NCBI RefSeq assembly: GCF_010119205.1
Contig: NZ_WRXM01000001.1
Span: forward strand, 1,674,001 to 1,738,000
DNA: 64,000 nt
Direction: 5' to 3'
DNA from: Haloarcula limicola
GTDB lineage: Archaea > Halobacteriota > Halobacteria > Halobacteriales > Haloarculaceae
Each line of letters opens with the position of its first letter. The stretch's first letter is position 1. The translations under genes and the position numbers were made by a program. Shown piece by piece: positions 15,733 through 24,040 of the stretch. A model generated the notes under the pieces. The model saw only the letters and a list, made by a program, of their open reading frames with translations, had not been told where the DNA came from and ran no database searches.

Positions 15733-16455
15733 TCACAGCGTGAGATACGTCCCGACCAGCAGGACGGCGTTGTACCCGCCATGAGCGACGACGGGAACCA
15801 GCAGATTACCCGTCCGTTCGTAAATCGTCCCGAAGATGACACCGCCGACGGTGACGATGGCGACGCCGCCGAGCGCTCCGACGACGGAGCCGGTGTAGTT
15901 CAGCAGATGCGTCGACCCGAAGACGAGACTCGCCAGCCCGACCGCCGCTGCCGGACCGAACGATTCGCGCAGACGGCCCTGAATCGCCCCGCGAAAGAGC
16001 AGTTCCTCGGCCGGCGCGACCAGCACGACGGAGAGCGCCGCCAGCCCGAGCGCCACTCGCGGATCGGCCATGATGGGGTCGTCGAAGACGCTCCCCTCCG
16101 GCGCGACGCCGAGCGCCGTGACGACGACGCTGAGGACGACGGCGGCGACGAGCGCGCCGACGAGACCGCCGATCGCATACTGTACGTCTCGCCGCGTCGG
16201 CCATCGAATCCGGACGCCGCCGCGCGACCGGACGTACGCGTAGCCGACGAGGAGGAACGCCACCTGTCCGACGGCGGCCAGCGCCAGAAACGCCGTCGGA
16301 CTCTCGACGTTCGTCCCGAACAGAATCAGCGGTACGGTGAACACGATCCCGAAGGCGACGCTGACGGCCAGTCCCGCGAGCAACAGTCCGAACGCGACCC
16401 CGACGGCGCGGAGTCGACGTGGCGAATCGGCGAGCGTGGTGTCGTCGTGGGCCAT
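15733..16455 (-). CDS. CPBP-family intramembrane metalloprotease
   Basis: A 240-residue membrane protein with about seven helices and the CPBP (Rce1/Abi) signature: motif 1 PAEELLFRGAIQGRL, motif 2 FGSTHLLNY and motif 3 VPVVAHGGYNAVLL, which supply the Glu-Glu, Arg and His metal/catalytic residues. Family members are glutamyl-type intramembrane proteases; substrates in haloarchaea are unknown. The ATG at 16455 places the first hydrophobic helix ~20 residues in. It is convergent with the HTH gene and next to the tRNA-Arg locus. Confidence 0.88.
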   Translation of the reverse strand: MAHDDTTLADSPRRLRAVGVAFGLLLAGLAVSVAFGIVFTVPLILFGTNVESPTAFLALAAVGQVAFLLVGYAYVRSRGGVRIRWPTRRDVQYAIGGLVGALVAAVVLSVVVTALGVAPEGSVFDDPIMADPRVALGLAALSVVLVAPAEELLFRGAIQGRLRESFGPAAAVGLASLVFGSTHLLNYTGSVVGALGGVAIVTVGGVIFGTIYERTGNLLVPVVAHGGYNAVLLVGTYLTL

Positions 16456-16492
16456 AGACGCTGCTTCGCCGCGAACTGCGAAAAAGGTCGGC

Positions 16493-16513
16493 GGGCGGCG
16501 GGGGATTTGAACC
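16493..16513 (-). repeat. stray copy of the tRNA-Arg 3' end
   Basis: These 21 bases repeat the 3' acceptor/T-arm end of the tRNA-Arg gene at 16606-16626 in the same orientation with a single mismatch (20/21). A third, inverted copy of 14 bases (TTCAAATCCCTCGC, 16549-16562) lies between them. Partial duplicates of a tRNA 3' end usually mark integrase attachment sites. Here the two direct copies are only 113 bases apart, so any inserted element has been lost or was tiny. Confidence 0.6.
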
Positions 16514-16605
16514 ACGCGAACGCCGTCGCTTCGCTCGGCGTTCTCTACTTCAAATCCCTCGCGTGACGTATTCGTCGCTCGCGGATATGCGAGCGACAGA
16601 AGTAC

Positions 16606-16677
16606 GGGCGGCGAGGGATTTGAACCCCCGACCATCTGGTCCGGAACCAGGCGTTCTGTCCGCTGAACTAGCCGCCC
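16606..16677 (-). tRNA. tRNA-Arg (anticodon CCG)
   Basis: A 72-nucleotide cloverleaf on the minus strand: acceptor GGGCGGC/GCCGCCC, D stem GTTC/GAAC, anticodon loop TTCCGGA (anticodon CCG, reading CGG), T stem GGGGG/CCCTC with loop TTCAAAT. The top pair of the anticodon stem (C-A) is mismatched. The CCA end is not encoded, as usual in haloarchaea. No intron is present. Confidence 0.95.
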
Positions 16678-16719
16678 ACGTGACGAGATATTCGACAGTC
16701 GCGTTTAACAGTTGCGAGG

Positions 16720-17310
16720 TTACGGCGACTCGCTGGTTTCGAGCGTGAAGTCGTCGACGGGGTAGGCGACGCAGGTGAGACAGTAGCCGTCCTCCATGTC
16801 GTCTTCGAACAGGGACTCGTTCTGGCTGTGGCGGATGTAGTCCTCGGCCGGGCCGTCCTCGATGTGGCCGGCACAGGAGATACACTGGCCCTCTCGGCAG
16901 GCGTAGGGCAGGTCCCAGCCCTCGTCTTCGCCCGCTTCGAGCAGCGGCTCGTTGCTGGCGACCTCGATGGTCTCGCCCTCCTTCGCGAACTCGACCTCGT
17001 AGTACTCGACCTCGTCGTCGGCGATCGCGTCGGGGTCGAAGCCCTCCTCTTCTTCTTCGGCTTCCCCTTCCTCACCTTCGGCGAGTTCGCCCTCGCTGCC
17101 GCCGGCGGGGATCGCGGCCGCACCGCCACCGCCGATGGAGCGGTTGTACGGTTCGGGGAAGTCGGTCTCCGGAACCGACGCGGCGCGCTGCTCTAAGACC
17201 TCCTGGGAGATGTCCTCCGACGCCTCCCAGCCGGTCCCTTTCGCGTAGTGGAGCGCCACCACGGTGAGGGCGAGCACGGCCCCGCCGAGGACGCCTGCGA
17301 GTTCAACCAT
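16720..17310 (-). CDS. membrane-anchored 2Fe-2S ferredoxin
   Basis: A 196-residue protein with one N-terminal membrane helix (~3-21), an acidic low-complexity linker rich in Glu and Gly (~55-95), and a plant-type 2Fe-2S ferredoxin domain (~98-190). Cluster ligands are in CREGQCISC and the later CLTC. The tether suggests electron delivery to a membrane or membrane-associated partner, which is not encoded nearby. Most haloarchaeal ferredoxins of this fold are soluble, so the anchor is a distinguishing feature. Confidence 0.9.
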   Translation of the reverse strand: MVELAGVLGGAVLALTVVALHYAKGTGWEASEDISQEVLEQRAASVPETDFPEPYNRSIGGGGAAAIPAGGSEGELAEGEEGEAEEEEEGFDPDAIADDEVEYYEVEFAKEGETIEVASNEPLLEAGEDEGWDLPYACREGQCISCAGHIEDGPAEDYIRHSQNESLFEDDMEDGYCLTCVAYPVDDFTLETSESP

Positions 17311-17417
17311 ACGGGCGGCTATGGAGTACTGGTTTAACTAAGCTTTGGATTCCGCCGTTTGGCCGCGCCGGATGGGAGAAACGGACCGGGTCGTAGCGCA
17401 CTCGCGTCGCAGCCGTC

Positions 17418-18317
17418 TCACTCGCGTCGCGGCACGTCGTGCCGGCCGAAGCCGTACCGGAGGCGACTGGCGAGCCGCCGGGCGAAGCGGCCGTCGTCGG
17501 CTCGCGACCCGAAGCGCTCGGCCAGCGCCTGGTAGATGAGCGGGACCGGGACCTCCTGTTCGAGGGCCTCTTGGACCGTCCACGTCCCCGTCGAACCGCC
17601 CTCGACGCGGTCGGCGACGGTTCCGAGGTCGACGCCCTCCTCGCGGAAGGCCTCCTCGCAGAGTTCCAGCAGCCACGAGCGGATGACCGCGCCGTTGTTC
17701 CACGTGCGCGCGACGGCCTCCAGGTCGAGGTCGTAGCGGCCGTTGGCGAGCAGTTCGAAGCCCTCGCCGTAGGTCTGCATCAGCGCGTACTCGACGCCGT
17801 TGTGGACCATCTTCACGTAGTGGCCCGACCCCGCCGGCCCCATCCGGTCGTGGCCCGCCGGGCCGGTCGCTACGGCGTCGAAGACCGGTTCGAGCTCGTC
17901 GTAGGCCCACTGCGGGCCGCCGACCATCAGCGAGAAGCCCAGTTCCGCGCCGGCGGGACCGCCGGAGGTGCCGCAGTCGAGGTAGGCGGCGTCGGTCGAG
18001 TCGGCGCGTCGGACCGAGTCCTCGAAGTGGGAATTCCCGCCGTCGACGACGACGTCGTCGCCGTCGACGTGAGGCGCGAGTTCGTCGAGCGCGGCGTCGA
18101 CCGGGTCGCCGGCGGGCACCATCAGCCAGATGCGCTTGTCCTCGCCCAGCGACTCCGTGAGGTCCGGGATGGTGTCTGCCGGGCGCGCGCCCGCGTCGGC
18201 GGCGTCGGCGACCGCGTCGTCGTCGATGTCGAAGACCGCCACGTCGTGGCCCGCGTCGAGTACGCGGTCGACGACGATCCGTCCCATGCGTCCGAGTCCG
18301 ATGACGCCAAGTTCCAT
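17418..18317 (-). CDS. gnd: 6-phosphogluconate dehydrogenase, decarboxylating
   Basis: A 299-residue short-form (GndA/YqeC-like) 6-phosphogluconate dehydrogenase. It has the N-terminal Rossmann motif GVIGLGRMG, DGGNSHFEDSVRR, the substrate motif CGTSGGPAGAELG, and the catalytic Lys/Asn in HYVKMVHNGVEY. It converts 6-phosphogluconate to ribulose-5-phosphate, the oxidative pentose-phosphate route known in Haloferax. An acidic Asp after the second beta strand (VFDIDDD) suggests NAD rather than NADP. It is single, minus strand, and divergent from the M29 peptidase gene by about 110 bases. rpiA lies at 59843. Confidence 0.95.
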   Translation of the reverse strand: MELGVIGLGRMGRIVVDRVLDAGHDVAVFDIDDDAVADAADAGARPADTIPDLTESLGEDKRIWLMVPAGDPVDAALDELAPHVDGDDVVVDGGNSHFEDSVRRADSTDAAYLDCGTSGGPAGAELGFSLMVGGPQWAYDELEPVFDAVATGPAGHDRMGPAGSGHYVKMVHNGVEYALMQTYGEGFELLANGRYDLDLEAVARTWNNGAVIRSWLLELCEEAFREEGVDLGTVADRVEGGSTGTWTVQEALEQEVPVPLIYQALAERFGSRADDGRFARRLASRLRYGFGRHDVPRRE

Positions 18318-18428
18318 GCCTGCTGATTTCCCAGCGTACAGGTAGGGATTCCGGTTCGGCTACGCGCCCCGCTCGGGAACCGTTCCGGAGACGATACGCT
18401 TTCTATCGGGCCGGTTCCACGAGCGAGC

Positions 18429-19511
18429 ATGGACGACCGCGTACGCGAACACGCACGGACGCTCGTCGACTGGAGCGCTCGCATCGAGGCCGGCGACGAC
18501 GTCGTCGTGCAGGTCGAGGAGGGCGCGCACGACCTGGGCGTCGCCGTCGCCGAGGCGCTCGGCGAGCGGGGGGCGAACCTGCTCTCGACGTACCGCTCGG
18601 ACGAGCTCACGCGAGCGTACCTCCGAGCGCACGACGGCGAGTTCGAGGCGAATCCCGGCTACGAACTGGCGCTGTACGAGCGAGCCGACAGCGTCCTGAT
18701 CCTCTCCGGGACGAACAACACCGCCGGCACCGCCGACGTGGCCGGCGAACGGCGACAGGCGTACTCGAAGGCTCGGCGAGATATTCGGGAAGCGCGGCTC
18801 GATACCGACTGGGTCTCGACCCAGCACCCGACGCGCGCGATGGCCCAGCAGGCCGGGATGGCCTACGAGGCCTATCGGGACTTCGTCTACGACGCGACGC
18901 TGCGGGACTGGGAGGCGCTGGCCGAGGAGCAGGCGCAGTTGAAGGAGATACTCGACGACGGAGCGGAAGTCCGCCTCGTCGCCGACGGGACGGACCTCAC
19001 GATGTCGATCGAGGGCCGGACGGCCGTCAATTCCGCGGCCAGCGTCGCCTACGACTCGCACAACCTCCCCTCCGGCGAGGTGTTCACCGCGCCGGAGGCC
19101 ACCGAGGGCGTCGTCACCTTCGACGTGCCGATGACGATCCAGGGCCGCCGAGTCCGCGACGCGGAACTCACCTTCGAGGACGGCTCGGTCACGGACTTTG
19201 CGGCCGCACAGGGCGAAGCGGTCCTCGAAGACGTCCTCGACACGGACGAGGGCGCACGTCGGTTGGGCGAACTCGGCGTCGGGATGAACCGCGGCGTCGA
19301 CCGCGTCACCGACAACATCCTCTTCGACGAGAAGATGGGCGGCACCGTTCACCTGGCGCTCGGTCGGGCCTACGACGCCTGCCTGCCGGCGGGGGAGTCC
19401 GGCAACGAGAGCGCGGTCCACGTCGACCTCATCACGTCGATGGACGAGGGGTCGCGGCTAGAGGTGGACGGCGACATCGTACAGGAGGACGGGCGGTTTC
19501 GGTGGGAGTAG
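18429..19511 (+). CDS. M29-family aminopeptidase
   Basis: A 360-residue M29 (aminopeptidase T/AmpS-like) metallopeptidase. The metal-binding and catalytic elements are in the C-terminal half: LPSGEVFTAPEA (Glu, ~220), the Glu region around NILFDEKMGG, GTVHLALGRAY (His, ~303) and HVDLI (His-x-Asp). The N-terminal half is the alpha/beta cap. It should remove N-terminal residues in the cytosol using two divalent metals. A shorter relative is at 42039-42992. Its end is followed by hairpins and a G-rich tract. Confidence 0.9.
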   Translation: MDDRVREHARTLVDWSARIEAGDDVVVQVEEGAHDLGVAVAEALGERGANLLSTYRSDELTRAYLRAHDGEFEANPGYELALYERADSVLILSGTNNTAGTADVAGERRQAYSKARRDIREARLDTDWVSTQHPTRAMAQQAGMAYEAYRDFVYDATLRDWEALAEEQAQLKEILDDGAEVRLVADGTDLTMSIEGRTAVNSAASVAYDSHNLPSGEVFTAPEATEGVVTFDVPMTIQGRRVRDAELTFEDGSVTDFAAAQGEAVLEDVLDTDEGARRLGELGVGMNRGVDRVTDNILFDEKMGGTVHLALGRAYDACLPAGESGNESAVHVDLITSMDEGSRLEVDGDIVQEDGRFRWE

Positions 19512-19810
19512 CGCGGTTCCGACCGTCGGCCGGAACCTCGAACGGCGAACGAGTCGCGCGCAGTCGAGACACGCGTCGCTCAGCGACGTCGAAAGTAGGA
19601 AAGATCGGAAAGAGGGGTGGGGGGTGGGGGGTGGTGGCACCCAAAGTGGGTGCGCTTAGAGATTCGGGAGTGATAATTAAGAATCTTCCGGCCGACCCCT
19701 CTAGTGGTAAGTATCTGTATGTATTTCAAAAATGAAATTCGGAGCGGATGTCGAGAACGGAGCCGCGGCCGGCGGTAACACATATGCGTACGCGCTCCGT
19801 AGGTGCGTCC
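19512..19810. other. intergenic stretch with hairpins and a G-rich tract
   Basis: No gene is seen in these ~300 bases. They hold GGTTCCG/CGGAACC (19515-19537), CGTCGC-TCA-GCGACG (19574-19588), a plus-strand G tract of runs 4, 6, 6, 2 and 2 separated by single Ts (19614-19637), GCACCCA-AAG-TGGGTGC (19637-19653), and AGATTC/GAATCT (19660-19686). Two of the hairpins have 3-base loops like those at 12.3 kb. An A/T-rich stretch at 19709-19735 may be the promoter of the acetyltransferase gene. Confidence 0.7.
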
Positions 19811-20305
19811 GTGACGACGGTGGCACCGGGCGGTCGCGACGGGACCGACAGACCGGGGGTTCGACAGGCCGAGCGCGCCGACCTGCTGGAGATTCATCGC
19901 ATCGAACAGGCGTCGTTCCCCCAGCCGTGGCCGTTCTCGGCATTGGAGAGCTACCTCGGCGAAGAGGGCTTTCTCGTCGCCGAGGCGGGCACCGAGGACG
20001 GCGTGCCGACGGTGGCGGGGTACGTCATCGCCGACACCGTCCCGAACCACGGGACGCCGCTGGGCCACGTCAAGGACCTCGCGGTGCGCGAGGAGTACCG
20101 ACGGGAGGGCGTGGCGACGGCGCTGTTGGAGAGCGCGCTGGAGGCCGTGATAGCGACCGGTGCCGGTTCGGTCAAGCTCGAAGTGCGCGCGGACAACGAC
20201 GGCGCGCGGCGGCTGTACCGGCAGTTCGGCTTCCAGCACCGCAAGACCATCCCCAACTACTACAGCAACGGCGAAGACGCGCAGGTCATGGTCCGCTTGC
20301 TGTGA
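19811..20305 (+). CDS. rimI: GNAT acetyltransferase, RimI-like
   Basis: A 164-residue GNAT protein resembling ribosomal-protein-alanine acetyltransferase RimI/archaeal N-alpha-acetyltransferase. Landmarks: VRQAERADLLEIHRIE at the start of the fold, the RimI-type FPQPWPFSALESYL, the acetyl-CoA motif VREEYRREGVATAL, and the C-terminal EVRADNDGARRLYRQFGF. It acetylates N-termini of proteins using acetyl-CoA. The start is uncertain: the GTG at 19811 gives an MTTVAPGG-type leader; an ATG at 19784 is also in frame. Confidence 0.85.
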   Translation: MTTVAPGGRDGTDRPGVRQAERADLLEIHRIEQASFPQPWPFSALESYLGEEGFLVAEAGTEDGVPTVAGYVIADTVPNHGTPLGHVKDLAVREEYRREGVATALLESALEAVIATGAGSVKLEVRADNDGARRLYRQFGFQHRKTIPNYYSNGEDAQVMVRLL

Positions 20306-20371
20306 GACCGGCAGTCCCGTCCCGCTGAGACCCGGCTTTCTATAGAGCTCCGTCGCCTCCCTTCCGATACA

Positions 20372-20848
20372 ATGGGATACGCGTGCCCCGTCTGTGACGA
20401 CCCGCAGGCAGACGCCCGTCACCTCGCGAACCACCTCGCGTTCACGGCGATGACCAGCGGCGGCGACCACGAGTCGTGGCTGGACGATCACGTCGAGAAC
20501 TGGGGGCAGTTGGGTGAGAACGAACTGGCCGAAGAGGTCACCGCTCACGCCGAGGAGACGGAGTTCCCGCAGGTGTTCGAAGAGAGCGGCGTGGACTCCG
20601 GACACGACCACGACCACGATCACGGCCGCGGAGGCGTCCCCGGGGAGGGCGACCTGCCGCCGGGGACCGACAGCCACCGCGGCCAGCGGTCGATGAGCGA
20701 CGAGGACAGAGAGGTGTTAGCCGAGGCCCGCGACCTCACGCGGGAGATGCTGGACAACGAGAGCGAGGACGGGGAGAGCGGCGACGAAGGGGACGGGACC
20801 GACGGGCAGCGCGCGGACGGCGACGCGACCGGAGACGAAACCGAATAG
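20372..20848 (+). CDS. DUF5810 haloarchaeal zinc-binding protein
   Basis: A 158-residue haloarchaeal protein beginning MGYACPVCDDPQ and continuing ARHLANHLAFTA, a CxxC...HxxxH zinc finger. The middle is alpha-helical; a His/Asp-rich patch (SGHDHDHDHG, ~85-95) may bind metal; the tail is acidic and disordered. I recognise the family as DUF5810, which sits next to DUF5809 in many haloarchaea, as here (24 bases apart). Function unknown. Confidence 0.8.
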   Translation: MGYACPVCDDPQADARHLANHLAFTAMTSGGDHESWLDDHVENWGQLGENELAEEVTAHAEETEFPQVFEESGVDSGHDHDHDHGRGGVPGEGDLPPGTDSHRGQRSMSDEDREVLAEARDLTREMLDNESEDGESGDEGDGTDGQRADGDATGDETE

Positions 20849-20872
20849 TTCCGCGGCTACCTAGGTCCGGGC

Positions 20873-21286
20873 ATGGAGACCGAGGGGCAGTTCTCGCCGA
20901 CGACAGTCGCCGAGGCGCAGGACCGCTACGAGGCACTGGGACCGACCGCGCAGGTCGTCGTCAAGGAGGTGGCGAAGGCGATGGGGCTCGACGCCGAGGA
21001 GTACCGCGACCGCGTCACGAGCGAGGTCGTCGAGACGGCGCGGGACGTGCTGTTCGCCGAATCGCTCGCGGTGACCGTCGGAACAGCCGAGGAGTTCGAG
21101 GCGTGGGCGGCCGACGCCGATCACGAGGTGACCGTCGTCGGGGCCGACAACGTCGACAACGTCGTCTGGCACGCGCCCGAGTTCGCCGAGGAAGCGGTCG
21201 CGGCCACGTTCCAGTCGGAGCGCCAAGCCGCCGTCGGCACGCTCCGCCGGCAGGCGTTCGGGCGCATCTACAGCGAGGTCGTTTGA
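20873..21286 (+). CDS. DUF5809 haloarchaeal protein
   Basis: A 137-residue protein of the DUF5809 family, mostly alpha-helical: YEALGPTAQVVVKEVAKAMG (~17-36), EEYRDRVTSEVVETARDVLF, and a conserved C-terminal AVGTLRRQAFGRIYSEVV. No catalytic residues stand out. It shares an operon with the DUF5810 gene, and its TGA overlaps the start of the next gene (TGATG), indicating coupled translation. Confidence 0.8.
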   Translation: METEGQFSPTTVAEAQDRYEALGPTAQVVVKEVAKAMGLDAEEYRDRVTSEVVETARDVLFAESLAVTVGTAEEFEAWAADADHEVTVVGADNVDNVVWHAPEFAEEAVAATFQSERQAAVGTLRRQAFGRIYSEVV

Positions 21287-21699
21287 TGCGGACGGTCACC
21301 CGCAACTTCATCTTGGGCGTGGGCGTCGTCGTCCTCCTCCTCCTGGCGCTGGGCGCGCTCCCCAGCTATCTCAAGAGCGGCGACCCGTACTACCTCACCG
21401 CGACGCCGGAGAACGGGAGCTTCAGCGTCGAGGACGGCACGGCGGCCAACGGCAGTACTCTCTCGGCACAGCGCTACCCCTACACGACCGCCGCGCTCGC
21501 CGACGCCGCGGCGAACGACACCGGTCGGTCGGAGCTCTACTGGCGCGGTCCCGTCGGACTGAAGGGAGCGTTCACCCACTCGCCGTTCGACGAACTCGAC
21601 GCGCTCCGTCAGCAGGCGCCCGCGGCGGCCGACGGCGAGACGGTGGTCGTCCGCCACGGCGGGACGTTTTACCGCCTCGCCGTGACACAGCGACCATGA
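21286..21699 (+). CDS. membrane-anchored protein of unknown function
   Basis: A 137-residue protein with one N-terminal membrane helix (FILGVGVVVLLLLALGAL, ~8-25) and a ~110-residue outside domain containing YYLTATPENGSFSVEDG and GETVVVRHGGTFYRLAVTQ. I recognise no family. The ATG at 21286 overlaps the DUF5809 stop by one base, and its stop overlaps the Nudix gene start (CATGAC), so it is part of a four-gene operon. Confidence 0.78.
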   Translation: MRTVTRNFILGVGVVVLLLLALGALPSYLKSGDPYYLTATPENGSFSVEDGTAANGSTLSAQRYPYTTAALADAAANDTGRSELYWRGPVGLKGAFTHSPFDELDALRQQAPAAADGETVVVRHGGTFYRLAVTQRP

Positions 21700-22238
21700 C
21701 CCGCGACCAGACCCACGAGTGGCCAGTCGTCGAATCGGCGACGGAGTACGAGACCGGCTGGTACGCCGGCGGCTACGACCGCGTCCGGCAACCGGACGGC
21801 TCGGAGAAGAACTACTACTGGGCCGAACTCCCCGACGCCGTCGTCGTGGTGGCTCGCACCGGCGACGAACTCGTCTTCGTCGACCAGTTCCGGCCGGTCA
21901 TCCGCGAGCAGTGTCTCGAACTGCCCGCCGGCATCGTCGAGGACGGCGAGTCCTACACGACGGCCGGCGCGCGCGAACTCCGCGAGGAGACCGGGTTCGA
22001 CCCCGCCGGCGTCTCCCTGCTGGAGGAGTTCTGGTGTTCGACCGGCGTCCTCAGACACCGCCGGGGTATCGTCTTCGCCGAGGGACTTGACCCCGTCGAC
22101 CGGAACTTAGACGACAACGAGTTCCTCTCGGTGACGACGGTCCCCGTCGAGGACGCCCTCGACGTCGCTCGCCGCGAACCGGCCAACGACGCCACCATCG
22201 AGGGGATTCTGCTCGCGCGGGCCGACGGTTTGCTGTAG
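21696..22238 (+). CDS. Nudix hydrolase, ADP-ribose pyrophosphatase-like
   Basis: A 180-residue Nudix protein. The Nudix box is complete: G at ~75, GESYTTAGARELREETGF with the RELREETGF metal-binding core. Upstream VVVVARTGDELVFVDQFRPV and CLELPAGIVEDGE match ADP-ribose/NDP-sugar pyrophosphatases, which clear reactive ADP-ribose. The C-terminal STGVLRHRRGIVFAEGL segment is also typical. It overlaps the preceding gene by four bases. Confidence 0.88.
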   Translation: MTRDQTHEWPVVESATEYETGWYAGGYDRVRQPDGSEKNYYWAELPDAVVVVARTGDELVFVDQFRPVIREQCLELPAGIVEDGESYTTAGARELREETGFDPAGVSLLEEFWCSTGVLRHRRGIVFAEGLDPVDRNLDDNEFLSVTTVPVEDALDVARREPANDATIEGILLARADGLL

Positions 22239-22276
22239 TCGGAGCACGTTTAGGGCTCGACCGTTTTCGAAGGGAC

Positions 22277-22633
22277 ATGGACGGCGAAATCAACGGCGAG
22301 GAGCTGCGAGCGCTGCTCGACGAGGACGAGGCGCGGGTCGTGGACATCCGCTCGCCGAACGCCTTCGAGCGAGGCCACATCCCCGGCAGCGAGAACGTCC
22401 CCTTCCCGTCGCTCGTCGACGAGGTCGAACGGTTCGAGGACGAGGAGCGAGTCGTGACGGTATGCCCGAAGGGGAAGTCCAGCGTACAGGCCGCCCGGCT
22501 CATCGCCTCCTACGAGGGGTTCGACGGCCGTGTCGACAGTTTCGCGCCCGGCCTCACCGGCTGGGAGGGCGCGCTCGAATCGAGCGACGACGGAGATCAG
22601 ACCGCGAACGAAGGTCCCGAAGCGCCGTTCTGA
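22277..22633 (+). CDS. rhodanese-domain protein
   Basis: A 118-residue single rhodanese domain. It has VVDIRSPNAFERGHIPGSEN (CH2A-like) and an active-site loop CPKGKSS with the sulfur-carrying Cys at ~63. It probably transfers sulfane sulfur. The acidic tail (~105-118) is unstructured. It starts 38 bases after the Nudix gene, so it may be the last gene of that transcript. Confidence 0.9.
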   Translation: MDGEINGEELRALLDEDEARVVDIRSPNAFERGHIPGSENVPFPSLVDEVERFEDEERVVTVCPKGKSSVQAARLIASYEGFDGRVDSFAPGLTGWEGALESSDDGDQTANEGPEAPF

Positions 22634-23129
22634 AGCGAACGTATCTGACGGAGTATCCGGACGAGACTGCGATTTTCTCGAAACGACTCCCCCGAGCGAA
22701 CGGCCCGCTCGATAGTCCGCAGTAGGCTATCGGGGGGTGTTTCGACCGCGCTCTCAGTATCGGAAAACCCCGCTCCCGCCGCCGGGTTCTCCAGCCGAAG
22801 CGACCGGGTTCGCATCGCTCGTCGCACGGAAACGGTGGCTCGGTCAAAAGCTCTCATCACAAGGGGCTGAGCGGGGGTAACTGCTCGTCATCGCCACCGA
22901 GCCGTACTTCGCGACCACGGCTGAAAAGCACGTCCGTTTCGGTCGGGCGACCGGGCCCGTGAGGGACCGACCTCGTATCACTCCAGAAACGGGTCGCTGA
23001 CGTCTTCGTCCGGGATCATGCACCGGTCCCCTCGTCCGCGCGTTCGAACAGTAACGGTTGTCGGCGACGAGACCGAAGAGGGCGTCGCGCGGTCGTCGCG
23101 GGAGGAGTCGCCCGACGCTCGCTCGGCGG
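22634..23129. other. ~500-base stretch without a convincing gene
   Basis: Both strands were read. A minus-strand open frame (22597-22860) overlaps the end of the rhodanese gene and reads as Arg/Ser-rich shadow sequence. A 13-codon frame (MIPDEDVSDPFLE, 22978-23019 minus) has no promoter. Short inverted repeats occur near 22950-22975. The region may be a decayed gene or a long 3' spacer between convergent genes. Confidence 0.55.
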
Positions 23130-23840
23130 TCAGGCGTCTCCCGGGAACTCCGACCACCGCCGGCTCACGGCCGCCTCGACGTCCAGTCCCGGACTGTAGT
23201 AGTACACCGGGTCGGCGTCCGGGCGGGCGAACCCCTCGGCGGTCAGAAGCGTGTCGGTCTCGATGTCCGCGGTCGCGGGATAGAGCGTCCACGGGTCGTG
23301 GTCGACGCCGGTGTAGCGGAGGGTCCCGTCGGGGGACTCCGTGAAGAAGCGGTAGCGCTCGACGAGGAACTCGGCGAGCGGGTCCTCGGGGGCCGCGAAC
23401 GGTTCGCCGGTCGGCCAGTAGGTCGCCTCGTACCGCGCGGGGCGCGTGCCCGGCTGACACCGACGGCTGGCGAACCGCACTCGGCCGTCGTCCAGTTCCA
23501 GAGAGATGCGAGCGTAGCGATAGGGGAGGTGCTGAAAGAGGCGCGCGCCCGCCACACTCAGCAGGCCCTGCGCGTCGAGGGTGAAGAAGTAGACGCCGGG
23601 TTCGCCGTCGCAGGTGACGTACGTCCGCAGGTTGAGTTCGGGCAGGCGGATGCCGACGCGGGCGGGAAACCCCCGCGGCCGCACCGCGACGTTGGTGAAC
23701 GGAACGGCCGAGAGCCACGCGTGCCCGTCGTGGACGTCGACGGTGAGCGCGTCCGGCAGGTGGGCGTCGACGACCGACGGCTCGACGGGCCAGTTCTCGA
23801 ACAGGAGGTGTCGCCACCCCATCTCCAGCGGGACGACCAT
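23130..23840 (-). CDS. DUF2071 (YqjF) family protein
   Basis: A 236-residue YqjF/DUF2071 protein. Typical segments are MGWRHLLFENWPVEPSVV at the N-terminus, AWLSAVPFTN, LPELNLRTYV, GVYFFTLDAQ and FLVERYRFF. The family is widespread and uncharacterised. The ATG at 23840 is preferred because the frame upstream is Arg-rich. It is minus strand, divergent from the phosphate operon 200 bases away. Confidence 0.87.
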   Translation of the reverse strand: MVVPLEMGWRHLLFENWPVEPSVVDAHLPDALTVDVHDGHAWLSAVPFTNVAVRPRGFPARVGIRLPELNLRTYVTCDGEPGVYFFTLDAQGLLSVAGARLFQHLPYRYARISLELDDGRVRFASRRCQPGTRPARYEATYWPTGEPFAAPEDPLAEFLVERYRFFTESPDGTLRYTGVDHDPWTLYPATADIETDTLLTAEGFARPDADPVYYYSPGLDVEAAVSRRWSEFPGDA

Positions 23841-23992
23841 ACGAACGGCTACGCCTTCCGCACCGAAAACGGCACCTGTTCGCATCTGGCACAAGGGGGC
23901 TCGTTTCGGAGTCCGGACTCTCAATAGCGCTCTATACCCGGATATAGCGATACGATGCCTACGGAGGAAACTGAACTCCCCATACCCGAAAG

Positions 23993-24019
23993 TACCCCTA
24001 TTATAAACGGGTTTAACAC
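23993..24019 (+). promoter_or_regulatory. phosphate-type promoter of first pstS
   Basis: A 27-base block containing tacccctattataaacg followed by GTTTAA lies 22-48 bases before the pstS ATG. The identical block, with two changes, precedes the second pstS (25288-25314), as does the shared CCTCGGCCT that follows it. ATTATAAA is the probable TATA box. The conservation of the flanks suggests a shared operator for phosphate control (inference). Confidence 0.7.
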
Positions 24020-24040
24020 TCCCTCGGCCTGTTTCAGGTG

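Noticed and set aside
22597-22860. 87-codon minus-strand frame after the rhodanese gene
   Set aside because: It overlaps the end of the rhodanese gene antisense, is Arg/Ser-rich and has no promoter or conserved motif.
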